A DNA stretch of 18,312 nt from the NCBI GenBank assembly GCA_017429205.1, contig JAFRPH010000057.1, positions 1-18,312 on the forward strand, read 5' to 3'. Made by a program: the position numbers and the translations under genes. This document shows positions 8,249-15,795 of the stretch, piece by piece (the first letter of the stretch is position 1; each line of letters starts with the position of its first letter). The stretch is from Bacteroidales bacterium. GTDB taxonomy: Bacteria; Bacteroidota; Bacteroidia; Bacteroidales; UBA932. The notes under the pieces were generated by a model, which worked only from the letters and a program-made list of their open reading frames with translations, was not told the origin of the DNA and did not search any database.

Positions 8249-9448
8249 ATGAAAGTCATCAAATTCATCGGAATCCTTGCTGCTGCAAGCTTCCTCTTCT
8301 CCTTCAACGCCATTGCGCAGGAGGACGGCAACCGCGATGCGGACGGTAAGGTGGTCCGTGGTCCCTATGTGACCAACGGCGCTTTCGACAACACGTTCAT
8401 CGGCCTCGGCGCCGGCGTGAACTCCGTCATCGAGAAGCAATTCGGCATGGGCAAGATCGGTCTTGCCACGGACCTGAACCTCGGCAAGTGGTTCAGCCCC
8501 GCCATCGGTATCCGCGCCGGCTGGCACGGCCTCTTCAACACCTCCAAGAGCGGCAAGTTCGACAAGGCTCCCTACAACTACTTCTACGGCGACCTCCTCT
8601 GGAACCTCTCCAACAGCATCGACGGCTACAAGGAGACCCGTTTCTGGAGCTTCGTTCCGTACGCCACCACCGGTCTTCTGGTCGTGGGCAAGAACAACGG
8701 CAAGTTCTCCCTCAAGGGTGACAACGAGTATGCCGCCGGTGTCGGCCTCCTCAACGTGCTCCGCCTCGGCGAGCGCGTGGGCCTGACCATCGACCTCGGC
8801 ATCCTCTGCGCCCGCGCCGCCGCCTACGACATGAAAGGTTTCGTCGGCCGTTACGCCGGCATGCCTTCCGCCACCCTCGGCCTGCAGTTCAACCTCGGCC
8901 GCACCGGTTTCGACCGCCTCAGCAGCGTGATGCCGGTCGTCGTCCCCGTCCCCTTCACCGAGGCTCAGTACAACGCCCTGAAGGACAAGGTCGCCGCCCT
9001 CGAGAAGGAGAACGCCCAGCTCAAGAACAAGATCGCCGACCTGGAGAACCAGCTCGCTCCGTTCAAGAACCTGGTCGACGGCCAGACCTACCTCTTCCAG
9101 AACGGCCGCTTCACCGCCGTCGAAGCGAAGGTCGCCTCCCCGGCCACCGTGTACTTCGACCTCGGCTCCGCCAAGGTCTCCGCGCGTGAGAAGGCCCACC
9201 TCGAGTTCTTCGCCAACAACGTCGTCGAGGATGGCACCAAGCTCCTGCTCACCGGCTCCGCCGACAAGCAGACCGGCACCGCCAAGGGCAACCAGAAGCT
9301 CTCCGAGCAGCGTGTCGACGCTGTCAAGGCGCTCCTCGAGAAGCTCGGCGCCAATGGCAACAACATCGAGACCGTGGCCAACGGCGACACCAAGAACATC
9401 TTCGACACCCCGGCCAAGAACCGCTGCGTCGTGATCGAGGTGAAGTAA
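8249..9448 (+). CDS. OmpA-family outer membrane protein
   Basis: The 399-residue protein has a signal peptide (about 1-23, ending AIAQ), then an N-terminal region at about 40-220 with alternating aromatic and glycine-rich segments that fits an outer-membrane beta-barrel. A predicted coiled coil follows at about 238-272 (heptad-like ALKDKVAALEKENAQLKNK). The C-terminal OmpA-like peptidoglycan-binding domain is at about 299-399. In that domain the residues expected to hold diaminopimelate are present: D339 in GSAD and R355 in LSEQR. The protein would tie the outer membrane to the wall. Codon bias is extreme (AAG, AAC, GGC, CTC), which suggests very high expression. It has its own promoter and terminator and so appears monocistronic. 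The exact subfamily (OmpA/OmpF porin-like) is not settled. Confidence 0.9.
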   Translation: MKVIKFIGILAAASFLFSFNAIAQEDGNRDADGKVVRGPYVTNGAFDNTFIGLGAGVNSVIEKQFGMGKIGLATDLNLGKWFSPAIGIRAGWHGLFNTSKSGKFDKAPYNYFYGDLLWNLSNSIDGYKETRFWSFVPYATTGLLVVGKNNGKFSLKGDNEYAAGVGLLNVLRLGERVGLTIDLGILCARAAAYDMKGFVGRYAGMPSATLGLQFNLGRTGFDRLSSVMPVVVPVPFTEAQYNALKDKVAALEKENAQLKNKIADLENQLAPFKNLVDGQTYLFQNGRFTAVEAKVASPATVYFDLGSAKVSAREKAHLEFFANNVVEDGTKLLLTGSADKQTGTAKGNQKLSEQRVDAVKALLEKLGANGNNIETVANGDTKNIFDTPAKNRCVVIEVK

Positions 9449-9470
9449 TTCACCATCAGAACAACCTAAG

Positions 9471-9506
9471 GTCGGAGGCCTCGGAACGAGACCTCCGACT
9501 TTTTTT
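9471..9506 (+). terminator. Rho-independent terminator after the OmpA-family gene
   Basis: GTCGGAGGCCTCG (9471-9483) pairs with CGAGACCTCCGAC (9487-9499) around a GAA loop, with a single C-A mismatch in 13 pairs. Seven T residues follow at 9500-9506. It lies 22 bases after the TAA and should isolate the OmpA gene from the two-gene block downstream. Confidence 0.9.
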
Positions 9507-9537
9507 GTTTTCAGGCGAGTTATCACTATAATTTTAC

Positions 9538-9545
9538 TATCTTTA
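9538..9545 (+). promoter_or_regulatory. Weak candidate -7 box for the two-gene block (TATCTTTA)
   Basis: TATCTTTA differs from TAnnTTTG only in the last base and lies 27 bp before the ATG at 9573, in an AT-rich spacer after the OmpA terminator. A small inverted repeat TCAAG/CTTGA (9546-9550 and 9558-9562) follows it. A promoter must exist here if the terminator works, but this assignment is tentative. Confidence 0.3.
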
Positions 9546-9572
9546 TCAAGTTCGTTTCTTGAATTGAACCGT

Positions 9573-11543
9573 ATGAGAAAAATTTATTTTCGCCTGGGTA
9601 GAATTCTGTCGGAAGGAAAGGGCAGGCAGCTGGTCTGGCTGATCGGAATCCTCGCGGTCGTCCTGTTATTGATAGCCGCCAATGTGAGGGCTTTTTTTGC
9701 GGATGACGGCATTGGCGCAAGCACCATTCTGGCCCTTTTTTTCGGTGTGGATTCCTTGAATGGTTCGTCCGGCATGCAAACCTTCGTCATGCTGGTCATC
9801 GCGCTGATCGGGACGTTTCTGTTCTCCACTTTCCTCATTTCCGTCATCACGAACATCGTAGACAACATTTCTGAATCGTATCGGGTTGGAAAGATCCATG
9901 TCAAGCTGTCTGACCATACGGTTTTTCTGGGAGCGAACCATCTTCTCCCCGCGATGCTCCGCGAACTGGCCAGAACCGGAGCGCCTGGAGAGATTTTGAT
10001 TCTCACGACATCGGATGTCGCGGAACTGCGGGAATCGGTTTTCTCCAGTTTTGAAGGGAATGCCCATTCTTCCTTCCGGAACCGGCTGGTTTTCGTATAT
10101 GCGGAAAGGGACCGGGAAGAGAATCTGGTGGCGGCCTGTGCGGCTGATGCGAGGCGGATTTTCATTCTTGGGGAAAAAGATGAACCGGCCCACGACAGCC
10201 GCAGCATCGCCGCTGTTGACATTCTGAGCCGGCTCTGCATGAATTCGAAGCACGATGTCCATTGTACCGTGGTTCTGGAAGATCCTGCATCCACCAAGGC
10301 CTATGTGATGAAAGGGAAGGCTGTTTCTGTCAAACAAGGGTCCCATCTCCGGCTGGATTTGGTCAATGTCTATGATTATTACGCCGAACTCGTCCTGACC
10401 GCCACCGGTCATACGCCGATTGACCACGGCGTCTCCGTCGAAGGTGATTCCGTTCGAATTACAAATGGAATCGGCAAGGACGCCCGTCAGTACGTTCATC
10501 TGGTCATTTCTGGAAGCGGCCGTATGGCGGAGGCGTTTGCCCGGACGGCTTTTTCCATGCTCCATTTCCCGAACTTTGATGAAAACACGCTGGAAAGAAG
10601 GACCGTCATTTCTCTGGTATCTCCGGATGCCCGGAAGCTGATGGACGGCTTCTATGCCGCTTACGAGAATTTATTCATCGTTTCACATTATCGTTATGTG
10701 GGTCGTGATGGAACTGAGGAGTTTGTTCCGAAGCCCGGATTTGGCGATTTCCTGGATGTGGAATGGGAGTTCATCGAGGGAGAAATGACATCGCCGTCCG
10801 TCCGCCGGCGTATCGCCGGCTGGGTGACGGATGAGCTGCAGGCGGTTTCCATCGCTCTTTGCGATTTGGATTCCGCCCGAAATGCCGTGGATGCCATCAC
10901 GCTCCCGAGGGAGGTCTATGACAGAAAAACGCCGGTGTTCGTTTACCAGAAAGACAACGCCAATCTGCTGGATGTTGCCGGCCAGTCCGTCGTTTATCGG
11001 GACAGCCTGATTCCGTTCGGTATGGTGGAGGGCGAATCCGACAGGATTGTCGATCCCTTGTTCGTGCATCGGTTTGACCGGGCGCGCCGGGTGAATCATG
11101 CCTATGAGATGGCTTACGGTGACAAGAATTGTGACGAGGAAAGCGCCTGGAACCGAATCTCTGAATCAAATAAGTTGTCAAGCACCTATTGTGCTTTATC
11201 CATTCCGCTGAAAGTCAGAAGTTTCAATATCGATGTAAGTCGCTCCATCAAAGACCAGCTTTCCGCCGGCGACCGTCATTCCCTGGACCGCGTCGAGCAT
11301 AGGCGCTGGATGGCGGGCGCTCTGCTTCTCGGTTTCTACCCGATGACCAGGAAACAGCGGGATGAAATGTCCCGTCTGGATAAAGACGCATTGAAACTGG
11401 CGACGGAGAAGAAGAAGTCGGATTTCATCCATTGGGATTTGGAGGCGTTCGATGTCATCAATGGTGAAGAACAGGAGAAAGACACCGTTCTCATGAATGC
11501 GATTCCATACATCATGAGCGGAGATAAGACAACGATTCAATAA
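9573..11543 (+). CDS. Predicted ligand-gated ion channel: 2TM, two RCK/TrkA-N-like domains, RyR-like C-terminus
   Basis: The 656-residue product has two strong membrane helices (about 20-41 and 69-96). Between them lies a short loop that could form a pore (FFGVDSLNGSS, 56-66), with no TVGYG potassium filter. The part after helix 2 (YRVGKIHVKLSDHTVFLGAN, 103-122) resembles CASTOR/POLLUX-type channels, where a Rossmann RCK domain directly follows the inner helix. RCK-like domain 1 spans about 115-250. A second begins at VHLVISGSGRMAEAFA (308-323), with a glycine-rich nucleotide-binding loop. The C-terminus (about 505-650) resembles the RyR domain: LDRVEHRRWMAGALLLGFYP (571-590), then HWDLEAFD and EEQEKDTVLMNAIPYIM. 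I infer a channel opened by a nucleotide-like ligand. ATG 9573 is preferred over an in-frame TTG at 9564. Base composition is lower in G+C than in the flanks. A DUF4062-STAND gene follows 12 bp downstream. Confidence 0.7.
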   Translation: MRKIYFRLGRILSEGKGRQLVWLIGILAVVLLLIAANVRAFFADDGIGASTILALFFGVDSLNGSSGMQTFVMLVIALIGTFLFSTFLISVITNIVDNISESYRVGKIHVKLSDHTVFLGANHLLPAMLRELARTGAPGEILILTTSDVAELRESVFSSFEGNAHSSFRNRLVFVYAERDREENLVAACAADARRIFILGEKDEPAHDSRSIAAVDILSRLCMNSKHDVHCTVVLEDPASTKAYVMKGKAVSVKQGSHLRLDLVNVYDYYAELVLTATGHTPIDHGVSVEGDSVRITNGIGKDARQYVHLVISGSGRMAEAFARTAFSMLHFPNFDENTLERRTVISLVSPDARKLMDGFYAAYENLFIVSHYRYVGRDGTEEFVPKPGFGDFLDVEWEFIEGEMTSPSVRRRIAGWVTDELQAVSIALCDLDSARNAVDAITLPREVYDRKTPVFVYQKDNANLLDVAGQSVVYRDSLIPFGMVEGESDRIVDPLFVHRFDRARRVNHAYEMAYGDKNCDEESAWNRISESNKLSSTYCALSIPLKVRSFNIDVSRSIKDQLSAGDRHSLDRVEHRRWMAGALLLGFYPMTRKQRDEMSRLDKDALKLATEKKKSDFIHWDLEAFDVINGEEQEKDTVLMNAIPYIMSGDKTTIQ

Positions 11544-11555
11544 TAACCATTTACT

Positions 11556-14369
11556 ATGCAAAACTCTTTTCTGGAGAATCGCCTCATCCGCGTATTCATT
11601 TCCTCGACTTTCCAGGACATGCAGGGAGAGAGGGATTATTTGATGAAGCGGACCTTCCCGAAATTGAAACAGTATGCCGAACAGCGTGACGTGATGCTTA
11701 CAGAACTTGATTTGCGCTGGGGCATTACCGAAGAGGAGTCCAAGTCAGGAAAAGTTGTGGACATTTGTCTTCGCGAAATCGAGAACTCAATCCCTTTCTT
11801 TATCGGAATCATCGGGGACCGATACGGGTGGGTTCCCGAGCCCGCAGATTTGAACCGTGAGGTAGTGGAGCGTTTTCCTGCTGTCAACAATTACCTGGAC
11901 AGGCATCTCAGCGTTACGGAAATGGAGATGCAATTCGGCGTCCTTGAACGGTCGGAAGACATGCATGCATTCTTCTTCATCAAAGAAAGTGAAGGGGAAT
12001 CGGATAACTTGATCATGCTCCAGAAGCTGAAGGAGGCCGTCAGGAGCAGTCGTTATCCCTCCGTGACATACGCCTCGCTCGAGGACCTCTCCGACAAGGT
12101 GGAAAAGTCTTTCCTCTCTCTGTTGGATGAGCTTTACCCGGAAACGACCGTGACGGAGCATCAAAAGGACAAAAGGGTGCAGGACTCATTTATCCGCAAG
12201 CTAAGTGCGACCTATGTCAAGGATGATGCTGTTTTCAACCAGCTGAACACATTTGCCCATACCCCTTCCTCTTCTTATCTGGTCGTCACCGGCGAATCAG
12301 GGATGGGGAAGTCCGCCCTCTTGGCAAACTGGTCCCATGAGAACCAAGACTCGGAGGTTTTCCACGTCATCCCCTATTTCTCCAGCAACGGTGGGAACCA
12401 GACGCATGCCCATATTCTCAAATATCTGTCTGAAGAGATTGCGGACCATTACGGTTTCGAGCCTGTTCCCGGAACGGAAGAGAATCGCCTGAACAAGTAC
12501 TTCGAGTTGCTCGCCCTAAAAAAAGACCGGCTCGTCATCGTATTTGACGCGATCAACCAGATCGCGGACATCGGGCAAGCCAAGATGCTGAATTGGATCC
12601 CCATTCCTCCGGATAATGTCAAATACGTGTTTTCAACTTTGGAGGACGATCCCACCATGCAGGTTTTCCGGAACCGGAATTACCCTGTGCTCCATTTGCG
12701 GAAGCTTGGTGAAGAACAGAAACGGAGCTTGATCCGGCAATATCTCAAATCCTATGGGAAAAAGCTTTCCGATGCTCGAATCCAGAGAATCATCGAGGCG
12801 CCTCAATGTGAGAACACCTTGGTATTGAGGACGTTGCTCGATGAGATTATCTTCAATGGGAATCATGAAACGCTGGACCGGCAGATTGACCACTATCTGA
12901 ATAGCGGGTCTGTCGCCGAGTTCTACGAGAGAGTGCTGGTCCGTTTTGAGAATGACTTTGGCTATACGTTCGTGAGGTTGATCCTTGGTTTGATCGCCGT
13001 TTCGAGGAATGGCGTCTCCGAAGATACGCTGATTCGCATCTCCGGGGTAAAGCGTTTCGAATGGTCGGCCTTTTTCTGCAGCTTTTCCACGCATTTGAAC
13101 AATCAGAGTGGTCGTCTCGTTTTTACGCATAGCTTTATCACCGGGACAGTCTGGAGGCATTATCTGGATAACGATCCGGAATTCGTGCGCTCGTGCCGAC
13201 TGTCATTGGTTAATGACTTGAGTGAAGATCAGGGTGAGCATTCGATGCTGGAAGCCCCCTACCAGCTTGACAAACTGGAATGCTGGGACCGCTTGCATGA
13301 CCGGATCTGCACATACAAGTATCTTGTGTTCTATATCAACTATGATGAAGTGGAGATTGGAACTTACTGGAGACATATTTTTGAAGGCGCGCCAAACAAG
13401 TATTCGGTGGAAGATTATCTGAGTTGTCTCGACGGAACGGAGGACCTGGTCCTTCTTTACACAAATCTTCTTCGTCTGTGTCAAGTCTTGTATCTGACCC
13501 GTCCGCAAAAGCACGTCGTCTCTTTGCTCCTTTCTCACTTGAAGCGACACCCTGAGCTCGTTACCTCCCAAGTCTACCGGACCTTGTCTGCCAATACGAG
13601 TCGCCCGGACAGCCTGGAGTACGCCAACAAAAGCCTTGCATTATGCCGGGAGCGCAACGACATTCCGGGCGTAATAGATTCTCTAAGGCTGCTTGGAAGC
13701 TGCTACTATGATGCGGCCGTAAAAGAGGATAACGACCAGTATGGAACGCTGGCGTACAAGGCATGGGAAGAAGCGAAGGATCTGAGCGTAAGCCTTTACG
13801 GAGAAATGCATCCTTTGGTCATGCATGGGTATAAAGATATGAGCCTGGTGTGTGACGGCGACTTGGACAAGGCCCTGGAACTGTCACTGAAGGCGCTGGA
13901 TTTAAGCATTGCCATCTATGGCGCAGATCATCCTTTAACTGGACGTCCTTATCATTATGTCGGTGTCATTTACCGGGAGTTGGAGAAATGGCCCGAAGCG
14001 TTGCACTATTTCCGGGAGGCTTGCCGCGTATGGCTCCCTGCGTATGGGCGGAATCACGAGATAATGAATTCTTCTTATGGTAACCAAGGAAAAGCATTGA
14101 TGAACCTGGGAAGACTGGAAGAAGCTTTACAGTGTTACGATACCTGTCTGGAGATACAGAGTGTCATCATGGAAGAACGAGGATATGATTACGCCGTCTG
14201 CCAGATGAACAGGGCGAGAATCCTCTCGAGGCTTGGAAGAAAAGATGAGGCCTTGGCCCTATGTGATGAAATCGTAATGACATTGAATAAAAAGGACGTC
14301 AAAGTGGAGGGACGGAGCAAGCCATTGATGGAGTCTTGCCTTGCATTTCGGAAAACGATTTGTGGCTGA
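11556..14369 (+). CDS. DUF4062 - STAND/NACHT-like NTPase - TPR protein
   Basis: The 937-residue protein starts with a DUF4062 domain (about 11-140): RVFISSTFQDMQGERDYL (12-29), LDLRWGIT, then IGDRYGWVP. The same domain precedes the NTPase in eukaryotic NPHP3 and TEP1. A P-loop NTPase follows: Walker A GESGMGKS (246-253), Walker B-like RLVIVFDAINQI (325-336, D331), and a possible sensor strand VKYVFSTLED (356-365). A winged-helix-like region at about 460-540 is likely. The C-terminal third (about 680-910) holds kinesin-light-chain-type TPRs with the recurring YGxxHP element (YGEMHP 748-753, YGADHP 788-793, YGRNHE 830-835). This is the STAND signal-sensor plan: TPRs sense, the NTPase oligomerises, the N-terminal domain signals. 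It has no membrane segment. It lies 12 bp after the channel gene, so the two are likely one operon. A role in phage defence is inference. Confidence 0.82.
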   Translation: MQNSFLENRLIRVFISSTFQDMQGERDYLMKRTFPKLKQYAEQRDVMLTELDLRWGITEEESKSGKVVDICLREIENSIPFFIGIIGDRYGWVPEPADLNREVVERFPAVNNYLDRHLSVTEMEMQFGVLERSEDMHAFFFIKESEGESDNLIMLQKLKEAVRSSRYPSVTYASLEDLSDKVEKSFLSLLDELYPETTVTEHQKDKRVQDSFIRKLSATYVKDDAVFNQLNTFAHTPSSSYLVVTGESGMGKSALLANWSHENQDSEVFHVIPYFSSNGGNQTHAHILKYLSEEIADHYGFEPVPGTEENRLNKYFELLALKKDRLVIVFDAINQIADIGQAKMLNWIPIPPDNVKYVFSTLEDDPTMQVFRNRNYPVLHLRKLGEEQKRSLIRQYLKSYGKKLSDARIQRIIEAPQCENTLVLRTLLDEIIFNGNHETLDRQIDHYLNSGSVAEFYERVLVRFENDFGYTFVRLILGLIAVSRNGVSEDTLIRISGVKRFEWSAFFCSFSTHLNNQSGRLVFTHSFITGTVWRHYLDNDPEFVRSCRLSLVNDLSEDQGEHSMLEAPYQLDKLECWDRLHDRICTYKYLVFYINYDEVEIGTYWRHIFEGAPNKYSVEDYLSCLDGTEDLVLLYTNLLRLCQVLYLTRPQKHVVSLLLSHLKRHPELVTSQVYRTLSANTSRPDSLEYANKSLALCRERNDIPGVIDSLRLLGSCYYDAAVKEDNDQYGTLAYKAWEEAKDLSVSLYGEMHPLVMHGYKDMSLVCDGDLDKALELSLKALDLSIAIYGADHPLTGRPYHYVGVIYRELEKWPEALHYFREACRVWLPAYGRNHEIMNSSYGNQGKALMNLGRLEEALQCYDTCLEIQSVIMEERGYDYAVCQMNRARILSRLGRKDEALALCDEIVMTLNKKDVKVEGRSKPLMESCLAFRKTICG

Positions 14370-14437
14370 GACTGTCTGACCATGCGTGAAAGATAATACA
14401 ACGATTGTCTATCAAGGACTGCGCCACCATCAAAACA

Positions 14438-14470
14438 GAAACCGGCCCGCTCATCTGGAGGGCCGGTTTC
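14438..14470. terminator. Bidirectional stem-loop between the two-gene block and potD
   Basis: GAAACCGGCCC (14438-14448) and GGGCCGGTTTC (14460-14470) form a perfect 11-bp stem with an 11-nt loop. Read on the minus strand it is followed by TTTCTGTTTT-like sequence (bases 14431-14440 complemented) and lies 21 bp after the potD stop. Read on the plus strand it ends in TTTCATTGTT, a weaker T tract, 68 bp after the STAND stop. It probably terminates the pot operon and may also stop the plus-strand transcript. The spacer 14370-14490 shows no other gene. Confidence 0.75.
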
Positions 14471-14490
14471 ATTGTTCTGGCATTGTCGGC

Positions 14491-15795
14491 CTATTTCCGG
14501 CCGGCCTTGCGGCGGCTCTTCTTGCGGCGGGCCTTGGCGGCGTTCGCGAAGAACGCGAAGACGGCGACGGCCACGAGGAAGAGGCCGATGAGGATGTAGG
14601 TGAACGCATTGGCGTTGTCGCCCTTCACGCGGGACCACATCTCGATGAGCTTGGCGGTGTTCTCGCCCCAGTCGTGCTCCTGGGTGGAGCGCTCGATGTC
14701 GGCCTTGTCCGGATAGAGGACCGGGTTCGCGCAGACGGCGGTGTCGGCGGGGGAGAAGAAGTAGGAGAGGTCGATGGGCTCGTAGTCCTCGTCGATGAAG
14801 GCGTCCCGCACCTCCGGAGCGCCGCTCACGGACACGTAGCCGGTCTCCTCGACGTTGCGGACGACGATGTCCGGACGGCTCATGAAGTTGATCCAGTAGC
14901 TGGCGGCCTTGGTGTTCTGCGCATACTTCGGGATCACCCAGCCGTCGAACCACACGGTGAAGCCTTCCTTCGGGAGGGCGTAGCGGAGTTCGACGCCGAG
15001 CTCGGCGGCCTCGTCGATGGCCCAAACGCCGTCACCGCTCCAGGTGAGGTTCACATAGCCCAGTTCCTGGACCATCTGGTCCTTGCCGAAATCGGCCTCC
15101 CAACCGGCTACGAGGGGCTTCACGTCCTTCATGTACTCCTCCACGGCGGCGATGTCCGCGTCGGAGGTGTAGTTCATCAGCTGGTCCATCGTCAGCTTGC
15201 CGTCGGCGATGTCCTGCTCCTTCACCTTCAGGATGAGCTGCGAATAGACGTCGCGGGCGGAGTCCTTGATGAAGATGCGGTCGGCGAACTTGGGATTCTT
15301 GACGATGTCCCAGGTGGAGGCTTCCTCGTCGGTCACGTACTTGGCGTTGTACAGGATGCCGGTGGTGCCCCACATATAGCCCACGGAGTAGTCGTTGGCG
15401 TTCTTGCCCTTGCCGTCCATCTTGTCGAAGCAGGCCCGGATGTACGGCGAAAGGTTCTCGTCGATGTAGTTGGGCGTGCTGCCGAAATCGCGGTTCAGGG
15501 GCAGAAGGAGGTCATTCTGGAGCATCCGCTCGATGATGTAGTCGGACGGGCACACCACGTCGTAGTCCTCGTGGCCCTTCTCGATCTTGGAGAGCATCGT
15601 CTCGTTGATGTCGAAGGTCTGGTAGATGACCTTGACTTTCTCGCCGGTCTGCTGCTCGTACCACTGCTCGAACTCGGGAATGACTTCCTCGTCGATGTAG
15701 TCGGACCAGTTATAAACCTTGAGGATCTGCGAACGGTCCTCGGAGCAGCCGGCGAGCAGGGCGACGGCCGCCAGGGTGATCAGGATTCTTTTCAT
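14491..15795 (-). CDS. potD: Spermidine/putrescine ABC transporter substrate-binding lipoprotein, with C-terminal membrane helix
   Basis: PotD-type proteins capture polyamines in the periplasm and deliver them to PotBC. The 434-residue product has a lipoprotein signal with lipobox LAGC (Cys17). The extracellular-binding-protein fold then opens with ILKVYNWSDYIDEEVIPEFE, typical of PotD/PotF, and continues with DVVCPSDYIIERM, GYMWGTTGILYN and a late WFDGWVIPKYAQN segment. It is longer than usual PotD (about 350 residues). After the binding domain there is an extra membrane helix (about 398-417) and a highly basic tail (RRKKSRRKAGRK). This suggests the protein is held in the inner membrane at both ends. 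The start overlaps the potC stop by 4 bases. Substrate is inferred from the family and from the potABCD order. Confidence 0.88.
   Translation of the reverse strand: MKRILITLAAVALLAGCSEDRSQILKVYNWSDYIDEEVIPEFEQWYEQQTGEKVKVIYQTFDINETMLSKIEKGHEDYDVVCPSDYIIERMLQNDLLLPLNRDFGSTPNYIDENLSPYIRACFDKMDGKGKNANDYSVGYMWGTTGILYNAKYVTDEEASTWDIVKNPKFADRIFIKDSARDVYSQLILKVKEQDIADGKLTMDQLMNYTSDADIAAVEEYMKDVKPLVAGWEADFGKDQMVQELGYVNLTWSGDGVWAIDEAAELGVELRYALPKEGFTVWFDGWVIPKYAQNTKAASYWINFMSRPDIVVRNVEETGYVSVSGAPEVRDAFIDEDYEPIDLSYFFSPADTAVCANPVLYPDKADIERSTQEHDWGENTAKLIEMWSRVKGDNANAFTYILIGLFLVAVAVFAFFANAAKARRKKSRRKAGRK

Noticed and set aside
9564..9572. TTG start three codons upstream of the chosen ATG for the channel gene
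   Set aside because: ATG 9573 is available and gives a normal basic N-terminus before the first helix; no sequence reason favours TTG.
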